From an uncultured Paracoccaceae bacterium (GTDB lineage: Bacteria; Pseudomonadota; Alphaproteobacteria; Rhodobacterales; Rhodobacteraceae): a stretch of DNA of 64,000 bases. The stretch covers positions 25,923 through 89,922 of the forward strand of contig CALAXT010000055.1 in NCBI GenBank assembly GCA_937895435.1. Direction: 5' to 3'. How positions within the stretch are numbered: the stretch's first letter is position 1; the number at the start of each line of letters is the position of its first letter. The notes beneath the pieces were generated by a model that did no database searches, had not been told where the DNA came from, and saw only the letters and a list, made by a program, of their open reading frames with translations. The position numbers and the translations under genes are program-made. Below, one piece after another: positions 38,556-48,197 of this stretch.

Positions 38556-38866
38556 ACAGCCCCACACCCCAGATCCCTGTTGGGATTTGGATAAAACCGC
38601 TGTGCGATCCCTGCGTGACGAATATGTGAACCTGTCGTGACAAACGGCGGCCAAGGCGCTGGATTGCCGGCGTGGTTGAACGGGGTGGTGCAGCCCAATG
38701 ACGGGCCCAATCAAGCTCTTGAAAATTCCCAAATCTGCCCGGTGGCTTGCACCCAACTGCGCAACAATCCAGCCCAAAGGGCCACATGCAATGTCTTGGT
38801 TCAGAGGGCCGATTTTTACGTAACTGCCATGGATCGGTTACGTTGTGGCGATAGAGGTTCATCGGA
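38556..38866. other. 311-bp gene-free region upstream of phnM-like gene
   Basis: This gap separates two divergent genes. It holds one clear signal, the inverted repeat at 38818-38843. I see no convincing sigma-70 promoter, tRNA or small ORF with family resemblance in the rest. Confidence 0.6.
38818..38843. promoter_or_regulatory. Inverted repeat ACGTAAC-N12-GTTACGT, possible operator
   Basis: Perfect 7-bp arms at 38818-38824 and 38837-38843 lie 24 bases before the phnM-like start. Spacing of arm centres (19 bases) fits a dimeric helix-turn-helix regulator. No regulator gene is adjacent. Confidence 0.45.
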
Positions 38867-40162
38867 ATGTATAATAATAGCGCGGCGCAAAAGGGGCATA
38901 GTGTGGCATTGGATATGAAAACCGACAGCCGGTTGGCGGATCAACCCTTTGTGATTGAAGGCGCAGATGTCGTGCTGCCTGATCGCGTGGCGCGGGTGTC
39001 TGTGCGGGTTGAGGCTGGGCAGATTACCGATATTGACGGGGCGCGGCACGGCGCGCGCGTGATCAATGGCGCGGGTCTAACGCTGGCGCCTGCGCTGATC
39101 GATATTCATGGTGACGCGTTTGAGCGGCAGTTGATGCCGCGCCAGGGTGTCTTTTTTCCGACTGAGTCAGCGTTGTTAGAAACCGATCGTCAGCTGGCGT
39201 CAAACGGGATCGCCACCGCCTATCACGCGCTGACGCTCAGCTGGGAGCCGGGGCTGCGCTCAGTCATGCAGGGGCGCGCCATTGTGGAAGCGCTGGCGGC
39301 GCTTGGGCCGCGGCTGCGGGTGGATAACCGTGTGCAATTGCGGTGGGAGACGTATTGTTTCGAAGCGCTTGATCTGATTTCTGATGCGCTGGCTGGGCCG
39401 CAGACCCCGGCGCTGGCCTTTAACGACCATACGTCGATGGCTTTGCTCGATGCCAGTGTCCCGCTGCAAAACCGCCCATTTGACCATGATCCGGCCTTTC
39501 CAGTCACCGATCTGACAGCGCCGCGATTTCTTGAAAAAATGAAACCCCGGGCAAAGCGCTCGCATCTGAGTGTTGAGGACTATGTTGCCCTGTTGCAAGA
39601 CGTGTGGGCCCGCCGGTCTGAGGTGCCGGGTGTGATGGCGCGGGTGGCGCAAACAGCCGCCAAGCGTGGCGCCCCTATGTTGTCACATGATGACAGTCAG
39701 GTTGAGACGCGCAGCTATTACCGGGCGTTGGGGGCGGGTATCAGCGAATTCCCAATGAATGTCGCTGTGGCGCAGGCCGCCCGTGCTGCAGGTGATTTTA
39801 TTGTGTTTGGCGCCCCCAATGCGCTGCGCGGTGGCAGTCATATTGGCAGCCCCGGATCGGCTGATATGATTTCAGCAGGACTTTGTGACATTTTGGCATC
39901 TGATTACTATTACCCTGCGTTGCTGCTGGCGATTGCGCGATTACAAAAAGATCTGGGATGGGGGCTCGCACAGCTGTGGCCGTTGGTGGCGCAAAACCCA
40001 GCGCGGGCCTTAGGTTTGACCGATCGTGGGGTCATTGCACAGGGCCAGCGGGCTGATCTGGTTCTGATCGAGTGGCCTGAGGGCGGCACGCCGGTTGCGC
40101 GCGTGACGTGGGCCGCGGGTGCTTTGGCCTATGCTGCGCTCCCGAGCGGTGGCTTGGTCTGA
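38867..40162 (+). CDS. phnM: PhnM-like amidohydrolase
   Basis: A 431-residue metal-dependent hydrolase. LIDIHGDAFERQLMPRQGVFFP, AFNDHTSMALLD, LSHDDSQVETRSYYRALG and SDYYYPALLLA match PhnM, which in the C-P lyase pathway hydrolyses ribose-1-methylphosphonate 5-triphosphate. No other phn gene lies in this window, so it is either a stand-alone paralogue or far from the rest. The start at ATG 38867 has a weak site (AGAGG); ATG 38915 is an alternative that loses 16 residues. A possible operator precedes it. Confidence 0.85.
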   Translation: MYNNSAAQKGHSVALDMKTDSRLADQPFVIEGADVVLPDRVARVSVRVEAGQITDIDGARHGARVINGAGLTLAPALIDIHGDAFERQLMPRQGVFFPTESALLETDRQLASNGIATAYHALTLSWEPGLRSVMQGRAIVEALAALGPRLRVDNRVQLRWETYCFEALDLISDALAGPQTPALAFNDHTSMALLDASVPLQNRPFDHDPAFPVTDLTAPRFLEKMKPRAKRSHLSVEDYVALLQDVWARRSEVPGVMARVAQTAAKRGAPMLSHDDSQVETRSYYRALGAGISEFPMNVAVAQAARAAGDFIVFGAPNALRGGSHIGSPGSADMISAGLCDILASDYYYPALLLAIARLQKDLGWGLAQLWPLVAQNPARALGLTDRGVIAQGQRADLVLIEWPEGGTPVARVTWAAGALAYAALPSGGLV

Positions 40163-40235
40163 TCGGTCAACCAAGCCGGGTTGATTGGCCCAGTCTTGTT
40201 TGTTCTAATCTCTCTCGGTCGGCTGTGTGGTTTAG

Positions 40236-40277
40236 CGTTTCTGACAGGCCCCGCCCGTTTCGGGTCTGTCAGAAACG
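40236..40277. terminator. Long hairpin between phnM-like gene and gshB
   Basis: CGTTTCTGACAG pairs perfectly with CTGTCAGAAACG, extended through a G-T pair and CCC/GGG, giving a stem of about 16 bp with a 10-base loop. It sits between converging gene ends. No T-run follows on either strand, so it may block 3' exonucleases or stop both transcripts by another route. Confidence 0.55.
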
Positions 40278-40292
40278 GTACCAGATCTTCGA

Positions 40293-41240
40293 TCAGCGGG
40301 CAAAGGCTGCGCGTTTTTCTTCAATGGCTTTCCAAATCAGTGCGGCAGAATTTGTGCCATCAAACCGCTCTAATTCTTGGATGCCGGTGGGCGATGTCAC
40401 GTTGATTTCGGTTAGATAATCCCCAATCACATCAATTCCGACAAAAATTTGGCCCTTTTCGCGCAAAACCGGTCCGATTTTTGCGCAAATCTCGCGATCA
40501 CGCTCGGTTAGGCCAACCGGCTCTGGCCGTCCGCCAGCATGCATGTTGGACCGGGTTTCACCCGCTTGCGGTACCCGGTTGATTGCACCGACGGGCTGGC
40601 CATCCACCAAAATGATCCGCTTGTCGCCCTGTGCAACAGCGGGCAGGAATTTTTGCACAATCAATGGTTCGCTGTTGATGCTGGTGAACAGCTCATGCAG
40701 CGATGCCAGATTGCGGTCGTTGTGATCCAGCCGAAACACCCCGGCCCCGCCATTGCCGTAAAGCGGCTTTAAGATGACATCACCATGGCGCGCTTTGAAA
40801 TTGCGGATTGTCTGCAAATCGCGCGCAATTGTGGTGGGGGGCGTCAAATCGCTAAACGCCAAAACCAACAGTTTTTCTGGTGAATTGCGCACCCAGAATG
40901 GATCATTCACCACCAGCGTCTTGGGGTGAACCATTTCCAACAAATGGGTGGTTGTAATATATCCCATGTCAAAAGGCGGATCTTGGCGCAGCCAGACCAC
41001 ATCCCAATCGGCCAGATCAATTTCTTGTTCCGGGCCAAAGTTGACATGCGCACCATGAACTTGTTGGACCGTAATGGGCCAGCCGCGCGCTGTAATCCGG
41101 CCTTCTTGAAAGGCCAGGCGGTCGGGTGTGTAAAAAAACAGCTCATGCCCCCGCGCCTGCGCTTCCAGCGCCAGACGAAACGTGCTGTCCGCATCAATAT
41201 TGACCGACCCGATCGGGTCCATCTGCAAGGCAACTTTCAT
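40293..41240 (-). CDS. gshB: Glutathione synthetase
   Basis: A 315-residue ATP-grasp enzyme joining gamma-glutamylcysteine and glycine. Start ATG 41240 has an excellent [45 protein letters not shown] and the ATP-grasp [14 protein letters not shown] are diagnostic; [11 protein letters not shown] closes the active site. It follows yraN by 59 bp on the same strand. Confidence 0.98.
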   Translation of the reverse strand: MKVALQMDPIGSVNIDADSTFRLALEAQARGHELFFYTPDRLAFQEGRITARGWPITVQQVHGAHVNFGPEQEIDLADWDVVWLRQDPPFDMGYITTTHLLEMVHPKTLVVNDPFWVRNSPEKLLVLAFSDLTPPTTIARDLQTIRNFKARHGDVILKPLYGNGGAGVFRLDHNDRNLASLHELFTSINSEPLIVQKFLPAVAQGDKRIILVDGQPVGAINRVPQAGETRSNMHAGGRPEPVGLTERDREICAKIGPVLREKGQIFVGIDVIGDYLTEINVTSPTGIQELERFDGTNSAALIWKAIEEKRAAFAR

Positions 41241-41299
41241 GCGCACTCTCCTGCGAATTTCTGCACCGTTGATGGCGCAGAACCCGTCAGGATGCAATC

Positions 41300-41662
41300 T
41301 CAGGCGGCATAGGCGTTTTCAATGATTTCAACGCTGCCAAAACTGTCGACCAAGGCCACATCAAACCGCGCCTCGGTGTTCTGCCCGGCAGGCTCGCCCG
41401 CCAAAAAGACGGCGGCCGAACGTGCAATACGCGCCATTTGCCGCGCACCCAACATCTGTGCCGCTTGGGCGTGGCTGTGGCTTTTCTTCACTTCAATGAA
41501 AATGATCTGTGTACCATTCCGAGCGATCAGATCGATTTCGCCGCCGCCATCGGCGCGTGCTGCGCGCCAGCGTTTGGCGACAATTTCAAGCCCTTTGGCG
41601 CAATAATGACGCGCCACAGCGCCTTCTGCTGCGTTTCCTGCATGATATGCCAGCTGCCCCAT
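41300..41662 (-). CDS. yraN: UPF0102 family protein YraN
   Basis: A 120-residue protein of the YraN family, with a nuclease-like core: [20 protein letters not shown] (the Asp, Glu and Lys of a PD-(D/E)xK arrangement). The function is unproven. The ATG shares one base with the rsmI stop (TGATG), so it is translationally coupled to rsmI, an order common in proteobacteria. Confidence 0.95.
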   Translation of the reverse strand: MGQLAYHAGNAAEGAVARHYCAKGLEIVAKRWRAARADGGGEIDLIARNGTQIIFIEVKKSHSHAQAAQMLGARQMARIARSAAVFLAGEPAGQNTEARFDVALVDSFGSVEIIENAYAA

Positions 41663-42588
41663 CAGGAATCACCCCCAATTTTCAATCCAAGATTGTATAT
41701 TGTCTTGCGCGAAACACCAAACATTTTGGCAACGTCAGTGGCTGCGTCGCGCAGACTGGCAGTTTTCAGGGCCTGTTCCAGCGCGGCCTGCAGGGTGGCA
41801 GGGTCTGTCTCGGGGATTGCGGCGCGGTCAATTACCAGCACAATTTCGCCCTTGACCGGGGTTTCAGCCAGCGCTGTGGCCAGCGCACTGAGCGGCGCGC
41901 GGCGAACGTCTTCAAAACGTTTGGTCAGTTCACGGCACAGTGCGGCTGGCCTGTCTGGGCCAAAGATATCGGCCATCGTGGCCAGCAGCGCCGCGATCCG
42001 TTTGGGGGATTCGTATATCACCAGTGTGGCTTGTAAATCAGCCAGATCTTCCAGCCATTTGCGACGGGCGCTGGCGGTGGGTGGTGGGAATCCGGCAAAT
42101 AAGAACCGGTCAGTGGGCAAGCCTGAAACTGTCAATGCTGCTAGCACTGCTGATGGGCCGGGCGCGCCAATGATCATATGGCCGTCGGCAATTGCGGCAC
42201 GCCCCAAGGCAAACCCTGGATCGGCCACCAATGGCGTTCCGGCCTCAGACGCGTAGGCCACCGATTTGCCCTCTGCGATGGCGCGCATCAATTTTGGGCG
42301 CATCTGTGCGCCATTATGATCGTGATAGGGCAAGATCGGCCGATCGGCCAAGGCTACCCCGTGGATTTCCATCAGATGACGCAGCGTGCGTGTGTCTTCG
42401 GCGGCAAGCACATCGGCGGTGGCCAATATATCTAAGCCGCGCAGTGTGATGTCGCGCGCAGCGCCAATCGGTGTTGAAACAAAATAAAGTCCGGCCGGCA
42501 AGGGGGCTGCTTTGGGCCAACGGCCAGCCTGCCCTTGGCCCAAAGCCGGTGCAAAGGTCTGGCCCGTTTCTGGGACGGTTTGTGTCAT
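41662..42588 (-). CDS. rsmI: 16S rRNA (cytidine1402-2'-O)-methyltransferase
   Basis: A 308-residue SAM enzyme of the tetrapyrrole-methylase fold. LYFVSTPIGAARDITLRGLD and AAEDTRTLRHLM at the N-terminus, LVADPGFALG and the PGPSAVLAAL loop mark RsmI. The C-terminal AATDVAKMFGVSRKTIYNL is a helix-turn-helix-like tail common in this family. The start is ATG 42588, divergent from the LpoA-like gene. Confidence 0.96.
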   Translation of the reverse strand: MTQTVPETGQTFAPALGQGQAGRWPKAAPLPAGLYFVSTPIGAARDITLRGLDILATADVLAAEDTRTLRHLMEIHGVALADRPILPYHDHNGAQMRPKLMRAIAEGKSVAYASEAGTPLVADPGFALGRAAIADGHMIIGAPGPSAVLAALTVSGLPTDRFLFAGFPPPTASARRKWLEDLADLQATLVIYESPKRIAALLATMADIFGPDRPAALCRELTKRFEDVRRAPLSALATALAETPVKGEIVLVIDRAAIPETDPATLQAALEQALKTASLRDAATDVAKMFGVSRKTIYNLGLKIGGDS

Positions 42589-42612
42589 CACTTGACCTTT
42601 ATGCAAAGTTTA

Positions 42613-42627
42613 CTTCGCGCGGCGAAG
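42613..42627. repeat. Small inverted repeat between rsmI and the LpoA-like gene
   Basis: CTTCGC and GCGAAG flank GCG in the 83-bp divergent gap. It may be a short hairpin in the leader of the LpoA-like gene. Weak evidence. Confidence 0.25.
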
Positions 42628-42671
42628 CGACTAGGGTTTGCCGATTGGGCCAACCTGCCGGAGAATACGCG

Positions 42672-43844
42672 ATGTTTGCCGTTTTACCGACCATTCGCAA
42701 GCCTTTGGCGTGGCTTTGGGTTGCGATAGTTGCAGGTCTTTCTGCCTGTGCGCCGGGCCCCAGCCCACAGGTTGGGCCGATCTCGGGCGCGCGTGATGCG
42801 GTCCAAGTGGCGCTGCTGGTCCCCGATGGGTCTGAGCGGGCAGGCGATGCGCTTTATGCCGAGGCGTTGGAAAACGCGGCCCGCATGGCCATGGCTGATT
42901 TGCAGGGAGTGACAGTTGATCTGCGGGTTTACCCAACCGCTGGCCAGGAAACCCAAGCCGCAAGCCAAGCGTTGCGTGCGGTGGATGACGGTGCGCAAGT
43001 CATTTTGGGGCCGCTTTACGCGCTTGAAACCAACGCTGCCGGTTTGGCCATTGGTGCCAAGGGCGTGCCCGTTCTTAGCTTTTCGAACAATGCGCAGGTG
43101 GCGGGGGGCAATGTTTTCGTGCTTGGCCCCACATTCGCCAACACAGCCAATCGTTTGATGGCGTTTGCTGCGGCGCAGGGAAAATCGCGAATCGCCATCG
43201 TGTTTGATGATAACCAATCTGGCCAGCTGGCGCGGCGCGCGATTGAACAGGCCGCCCGTAATGCCGGTGTTTCGGTTGTCACGGCCAACGGATATGCCCT
43301 TTCGCAACAAGGGATCATTGAGGCGGTTCCCGGGATCGCTCAGGCGATTTTGGCGACCCAAGCGGATGCGGTGATCTTTACCGCTGATACGGCCGCCGCA
43401 CTTCCGTTGGTGTCGCAATTGTTGGCAGACAAGGGCATCGACCCGGCTGTGATTCAGTATATGGGGCTGTCGCGCTGGGATGTTCCTGCAACGGCCATCT
43501 CGCTGCCAGCCTTGCAAAATGGCTGGTTCGCGCGCCCTGACCCCACGCTTTTTGCGGAATTCAGTGCCCGTTATTCCGAAATTCATGCCGATGCCCCTTT
43601 GCCTTTGGCGGGTCTGGCCTATGATGGCATTGCCGCAATTGGCGCGCTGGTGCGCGCGCGTGGAACTGGGGCGCTGCAACCAAAAGGTTTGGCGCAGGGC
43701 TCTGGATTTCTTGGGGTGAACGGCGTGTTTCGCCTGTTACCTGATGGAACCAATGAACGCGCGCTGGCTATTGCCAAAATCAACAACAATCAGGTGATCG
43801 AAATTGACCCTGCCCCCAGATATTTTGCCAACACCGGCTTCTGA
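42672..43844 (+). CDS. Penicillin-binding protein activator-like lipoprotein (LpoA/LppC)
   Basis: A 390-residue protein with a signal sequence and lipobox GLSAC (Cys near residue 26), followed by a periplasmic-binding-protein fold: QVILGPLYALETNAAGLAIG and VPVLSFSNN are typical of the type I leucine-binding-like fold used by LpoA. In E. coli LpoA activates PBP1A from the outer membrane. Start ATG 42672 with GGAG. The rsmI-yraN neighbourhood is the classic location of lpoA, supporting the call. Confidence 0.88.
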   Translation: MFAVLPTIRKPLAWLWVAIVAGLSACAPGPSPQVGPISGARDAVQVALLVPDGSERAGDALYAEALENAARMAMADLQGVTVDLRVYPTAGQETQAASQALRAVDDGAQVILGPLYALETNAAGLAIGAKGVPVLSFSNNAQVAGGNVFVLGPTFANTANRLMAFAAAQGKSRIAIVFDDNQSGQLARRAIEQAARNAGVSVVTANGYALSQQGIIEAVPGIAQAILATQADAVIFTADTAAALPLVSQLLADKGIDPAVIQYMGLSRWDVPATAISLPALQNGWFARPDPTLFAEFSARYSEIHADAPLPLAGLAYDGIAAIGALVRARGTGALQPKGLAQGSGFLGVNGVFRLLPDGTNERALAIAKINNNQVIEIDPAPRYFANTGF

Positions 43845-46641
43845 GCCGGTGGCACCTTGGTTTGCCCCCCATGTTCCAAATGATCTGATCTGCCCAGCAG
43901 CGCAGATTTTTGACCCTGCGGCGGTTTGGCTGGGGCTGGAAACGGCGCTGGCCGATGCCAAGGCCGACGTGTCGGCCTCTGACTGGCCCAAGACGGTTCG
44001 GGCGCTGACGGTAAGCCATTTGTCAATTGCGCGCAGCCAAGGAAATGCCGCGCTTGAAACTGCGTTTGCCGCCAAGCCGCATGCCGCCCGTGGCCTGATA
44101 GAGGCGCAGGCCTATCTGACCGATGGGTTGGTGATGATGGTTTTTGCGGCCACTCGGCAATATCTGCACGCGCAGGGTAACCCTACCCAGTCAGAGCGTT
44201 TGGCGCTGTTGGCCGTGGGCGGCTATGGCCGGGCAGAGATGGCGCCGTTTTCCGACGTCGATCTGCTGTTTCTGACGCCCTATAAAATCACACCCTGGGC
44301 CGAAAGCATCATTGAATCGATGCTCTATATCCTGTGGGATTTAAAGCTAAAGGTCGGCCATTCCAGCCGAACGGTGCCTGATTGTTTGCGGTTGGGCCGT
44401 GAAGATTACACGATCAGGACGGCCCTGTTGGAACACCGCTTTTTGGTGGGCGATCATGATTTGGCGATTGAGCTGAAAGAAAAGCTGTGGGCTGAGCTGT
44501 TTCGCAGCACTGGGCGCGAGTTTATTGAGGCAAAGCTTACCGAACGCAGTGATCGCCATAAACGTCAGGGTGGCCAGCGCTATGTGTTGGAACCCAATGT
44601 AAAAGAGGGCAAGGGCGGATTGCGCGATTTGCAAACGCTGTATTGGATTGCCAAATATCTGCACCAGGTCGAAGATGTCCAAGATCTTGTGGCGCGTGGG
44701 GTGTTTACCGCCGAAGAGTTGGGCCATTTCAACCGGGCTGAGACCTTTCTTTGGGCAGTGCGGTGCCATCTGCATTATATCGCTGGGCGTGCGATGGATC
44801 AGCTGACTTTTGATCTGCAGGTCGATGTGGCGGCGCGCATGGGTTACAGTGACCATGGCGGTCGTCGTGCGGTTGAACACTTTATGCAGGAATATTTCCG
44901 CCACGCCACCCGGGTGGGTGAGCTGACGCGGATTTTTCTGACCGCTTTGGAAGCGCAGCATGTAAAAAAAGAGCCAAGTCTTGCCCGGTTCTTTCGCAGG
45001 CCGCGCAAAACCCGCGACGGCTATGTTATTTCGCAAAACCGTTTGTCGGTGGCCGACCCAGCAATCTTTGCGTCAGACAAGTTGAACATGCTGCGGATTT
45101 TTGAAGAGGCGCTACGCACCAAGATGCTGTTGCACCCGGTTGCAATGCGGCTGTTGGCGGCCAATCTGAAGCTGATCGATGAGGACATGCGCGAAGATCG
45201 CGAAGCCAATCGGTTGTTTCTGGATTTGCTGTTAAAGCACGGCAACCCCGAGCGTGCGCTGCGTCGGATGAATGAACTGGGCGTGCTGGGTGCATTTATA
45301 CCCGACTTTGAACGGATCGTGGCGATGATGCAGTTCAACGTCTATCACCATTACACGGTTGATGAGCATACGATTCAGTGCATCTCGATCTTGGCACAGA
45401 TCGAAAGGGAAGAACTGGTCGAAGAATTGCCCGTTGCATCCAAGATCCTGTCCGAAGGTGTGAACCGCAAGGTGCTTTATGTGGCGCTGCTGTTGCACGA
45501 TATTGGCAAGGGTCGGCCTGAAGACCACGCTGTTTTAGGTGCCCAGATCACCCGCCGTCTGGCACCCCGTCTGGGCCTGAATGCAGAAGAGGCCGAGACC
45601 GCCGAATGGTTGGTGCGCTATCATCTGTTGATGTCAGATATGGCGCAAAAACGCGATATTTCCGACCCGCGCACCGTGCGGGATTTCGCCAAGGCAGTAA
45701 AGTCGCGCAAACGCTTGGATTTGTTGACGGTTTTGACCGTGTGCGACATCCGTGGGGTTGGCCCCAACACTTGGAACAATTGGAAAGCGATGCTGCTGCG
45801 CAGGCTCTATATTGACACGTCTGATGCACTGGAAACTGGTCTGGAGGACCTGAATCGTGACCGCCGCGAGGCTGAGGCCAAACGTGCCCTGCGCGAGGCG
45901 CTGAGCACGTGGGACAAGGCCGAGGTGCGTCAAGAAACGGCGCGCCACTACGGCCCCTATTGGCAGGGTCTGACAACCTCAACCCATGAGGTCTTTGCCC
46001 ATTTGCTGCGGGGGTTGGGTGAGGATGAAATCCGTGTTGATCTAAAACCTGAACCCGATCGCGATGCCACGAGGGCTTGCATTGCGCTGGCTGATCACCC
46101 TGGCATTTTTTCGCGCCTGGCTGGGGCCTTGGCCCTGGTTGGGGCCAATGTGGTTGATGCGCGGACATATACCTCAAAAGATGGTTATGCCACGGCGGTT
46201 TTTTGGCTGCAGGATGCCGAGGGCGCCCCTTATGAGGCAGCACGCCTGCCGCGCCTGCGGGCGATGATCCAAAAGACATTCCGGGGCGAAGTTGTCGCCC
46301 GCGATGCGCTGAAAGAGCGTGACCGTATTCGCAAACGTGAAGGCCAGTTTCGGTTTCCAACCTCGATCACGTTCGACAATGATGGCTCTGATATTTACAC
46401 GATCATTGAGGTGGATACCCGTGACAGGCCGGGTTTGCTCTATGACCTGACCCGGACGCTTGCCGCGGATAATATTTATATCGCCAGTGCCGTGATCGCG
46501 ACTTTTGGGGCGCAGGTGGTTGACAGCTTCTATGTCAAAGACATGTTTGGGCTGAAACTGCATGCTAAAATCCGGCGTGAAGCTTTGGAGAAAAAGCTGC
46601 GTCAGGCGATTTCGGATGGCGCGGAACGGGCGCTGACCTGA
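43804..46641 (+). CDS. glnD: PII uridylyltransferase/uridylyl-removing enzyme
   Basis: A 945-residue nitrogen sensor that modifies PII according to glutamine. A TTG start at 43804 is proposed, with AGGTGA 6 bases upstream, overlapping the LpoA-like gene by 41 bp. The nucleotidyltransferase shows GGYGRAEMAPFSDVDLLFL, the HD domain VALLLHDIGKGRPEDH, and two C-terminal ACT domains (ALADHPGIFSRLAGALALVG and VDTRDRPGLLYDLTRTLA). Full length for the family. Its stop overlaps the murJ start by 1 bp. Confidence 0.97.
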   Translation: MTLPPDILPTPASEPVAPWFAPHVPNDLICPAAQIFDPAAVWLGLETALADAKADVSASDWPKTVRALTVSHLSIARSQGNAALETAFAAKPHAARGLIEAQAYLTDGLVMMVFAATRQYLHAQGNPTQSERLALLAVGGYGRAEMAPFSDVDLLFLTPYKITPWAESIIESMLYILWDLKLKVGHSSRTVPDCLRLGREDYTIRTALLEHRFLVGDHDLAIELKEKLWAELFRSTGREFIEAKLTERSDRHKRQGGQRYVLEPNVKEGKGGLRDLQTLYWIAKYLHQVEDVQDLVARGVFTAEELGHFNRAETFLWAVRCHLHYIAGRAMDQLTFDLQVDVAARMGYSDHGGRRAVEHFMQEYFRHATRVGELTRIFLTALEAQHVKKEPSLARFFRRPRKTRDGYVISQNRLSVADPAIFASDKLNMLRIFEEALRTKMLLHPVAMRLLAANLKLIDEDMREDREANRLFLDLLLKHGNPERALRRMNELGVLGAFIPDFERIVAMMQFNVYHHYTVDEHTIQCISILAQIEREELVEELPVASKILSEGVNRKVLYVALLLHDIGKGRPEDHAVLGAQITRRLAPRLGLNAEEAETAEWLVRYHLLMSDMAQKRDISDPRTVRDFAKAVKSRKRLDLLTVLTVCDIRGVGPNTWNNWKAMLLRRLYIDTSDALETGLEDLNRDRREAEAKRALREALSTWDKAEVRQETARHYGPYWQGLTTSTHEVFAHLLRGLGEDEIRVDLKPEPDRDATRACIALADHPGIFSRLAGALALVGANVVDARTYTSKDGYATAVFWLQDAEGAPYEAARLPRLRAMIQKTFRGEVVARDALKERDRIRKREGQFRFPTSITFDNDGSDIYTIIEVDTRDRPGLLYDLTRTLAADNIYIASAVIATFGAQVVDSFYVKDMFGLKLHAKIRREALEKKLRQAISDGAERALT

Positions 46642-48188
46642 TGGCGCAAATTCGGCTGGTGCGCAGCTTCATGACCGTAGGCGGCTGGACACTGATCAGC
46701 CGAATTTTTGGCTTTATCCGCGATATGATGATTGCGGCCTATCTGGGCGCAGGCCCGGTGGCTGAGGCGTTTTTGGTGGCGTTTTCTCTGCCCAACATGT
46801 TTCGCCGGATCTTTGCAGAGGGCGCATTTAATACAGCGTTTGTGCCGATTTTTGCAAAAAAATATCAAAGTGATCAAGGGGCTGAGCCGTTCGCCCAAGA
46901 TGCCTTTTCTGGCCTGGCATGGGTGCTGATGGCGCTGTCGGTTGTGGCACATTTTGCCATGCCGTGGTTGGTTTTGGCGATGGCGTCAGGGTTTCAGGGG
47001 GATGCGCGATTTGATCTGGCGGTCAGTTATGGGCGGATTTGCTTTCCCTATATTTTGTTCATATCGCTGACGGCGCTTTTGTCGGGGGTGGCCAATGCGA
47101 CGGGCCGTTTTGCGGCCGCTGCGGCGGCACCAGTGCTGCTTAACCTGATCTTGATCGCGGCGATGGGGCTGGCGCAATGGCGGGGCTGGCCAATGGGGCT
47201 GGTGCAGGCTTGGGCGGTGCCGCTGGCAGGGGTGGCGCAGATGGCGCTGTTGTGGCGGGCGGCGGCACAGGCAGGGTATCGGCTGCGGCTGGGCCTGCCC
47301 CGGCTCAGCCCGGATGTGCGGCGGTTAATTTCGGTGGCGGGCCCTGCTGTTTTGGCGGGTGGGGTGATGCAGGTGAACCTTTTGGTGGGGCGCCAAGTTG
47401 CCAGCTATCATGATGGGGCGATTGCCTGGTTGTCAAATGCAGATCGGCTTTATCAATTGCCCCTTGGTGTGATCGCTGTTGCAATAGGGGTGGTGCTGTC
47501 GGCCGAATTGCCACGCAGGCTTAGTGCGGGGGATGCGGTCGGGGGGCGTGCGGCTTTTAACCGGGCCTCAGAATTTGCGTTGATGTTGGTGTTGCCATCG
47601 GCAGTGGGGTTGGTTGTGCTGGCGGGGCCGATTATTTCGGTGGTTTATCAGCGGGGTGCGTATAGTGCCGAAGATGCTGCGGCCACGGCGCAGGCTCTGA
47701 TGATCTATGGTTTGGGCCTGCCAGCCTTTGCTTTTCAAAAGGTGTTGCAGCCGCTTTTTTATGCCCGCGAAGACACGCGGCGCCCGTTTCGATACGCTGT
47801 AACGGCGATGGTGGTCAATTTAGTGCTGGCGGTTGGCCTGTCGCCGATCTTGGGTTTTTCGGCGGCGGCTTGGGGCACAACGCTGGCGGCTTGGGCGATG
47901 GTTGGCCAGTTGTGGTTCGGGTCACGCAGCATGGGCGAAACCGTGATGGCTGATGCGCGGTTGCGTCAGCGCGCATGGCGGATTTTCTTGGCCTGTGTGG
48001 TGATGGGCGGTTGTCTTTGGGGGGTTATGGCGCTTTGGGCGCCGGTGGTGTCTGGGCCGGGGCGCTACGTGCATCTAATGGGACTGATGGGTGTGTCCTT
48101 TGTCAGCTATTTCGGTACAGGGATGGCCATTGGCGCGTTTTCGATAGCAGATTTCCGGCGTGGCCTGCGCCGCCCGCCCGCGCCCTGA
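46641..48188 (+). CDS. murJ: Lipid II flippase MurJ
   Basis: A 515-residue membrane protein with about 14 helices (MATE/MVF fold) that flips lipid II for peptidoglycan synthesis. SRIFGFIRDMMIAAYLGAG and LPNMFRRIFAEGAFNTAFVP near the N-terminus are diagnostic, with the conserved Arg residues of the central cavity. ATG shares one base with the glnD stop, the usual glnD-murJ coupling in alphaproteobacteria. Confidence 0.97.
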   Translation: MAQIRLVRSFMTVGGWTLISRIFGFIRDMMIAAYLGAGPVAEAFLVAFSLPNMFRRIFAEGAFNTAFVPIFAKKYQSDQGAEPFAQDAFSGLAWVLMALSVVAHFAMPWLVLAMASGFQGDARFDLAVSYGRICFPYILFISLTALLSGVANATGRFAAAAAAPVLLNLILIAAMGLAQWRGWPMGLVQAWAVPLAGVAQMALLWRAAAQAGYRLRLGLPRLSPDVRRLISVAGPAVLAGGVMQVNLLVGRQVASYHDGAIAWLSNADRLYQLPLGVIAVAIGVVLSAELPRRLSAGDAVGGRAAFNRASEFALMLVLPSAVGLVVLAGPIISVVYQRGAYSAEDAAATAQALMIYGLGLPAFAFQKVLQPLFYAREDTRRPFRYAVTAMVVNLVLAVGLSPILGFSAAAWGTTLAAWAMVGQLWFGSRSMGETVMADARLRQRAWRIFLACVVMGGCLWGVMALWAPVVSGPGRYVHLMGLMGVSFVSYFGTGMAIGAFSIADFRRGLRRPPAP

Positions 48189-48197
48189 AATGGCGTT

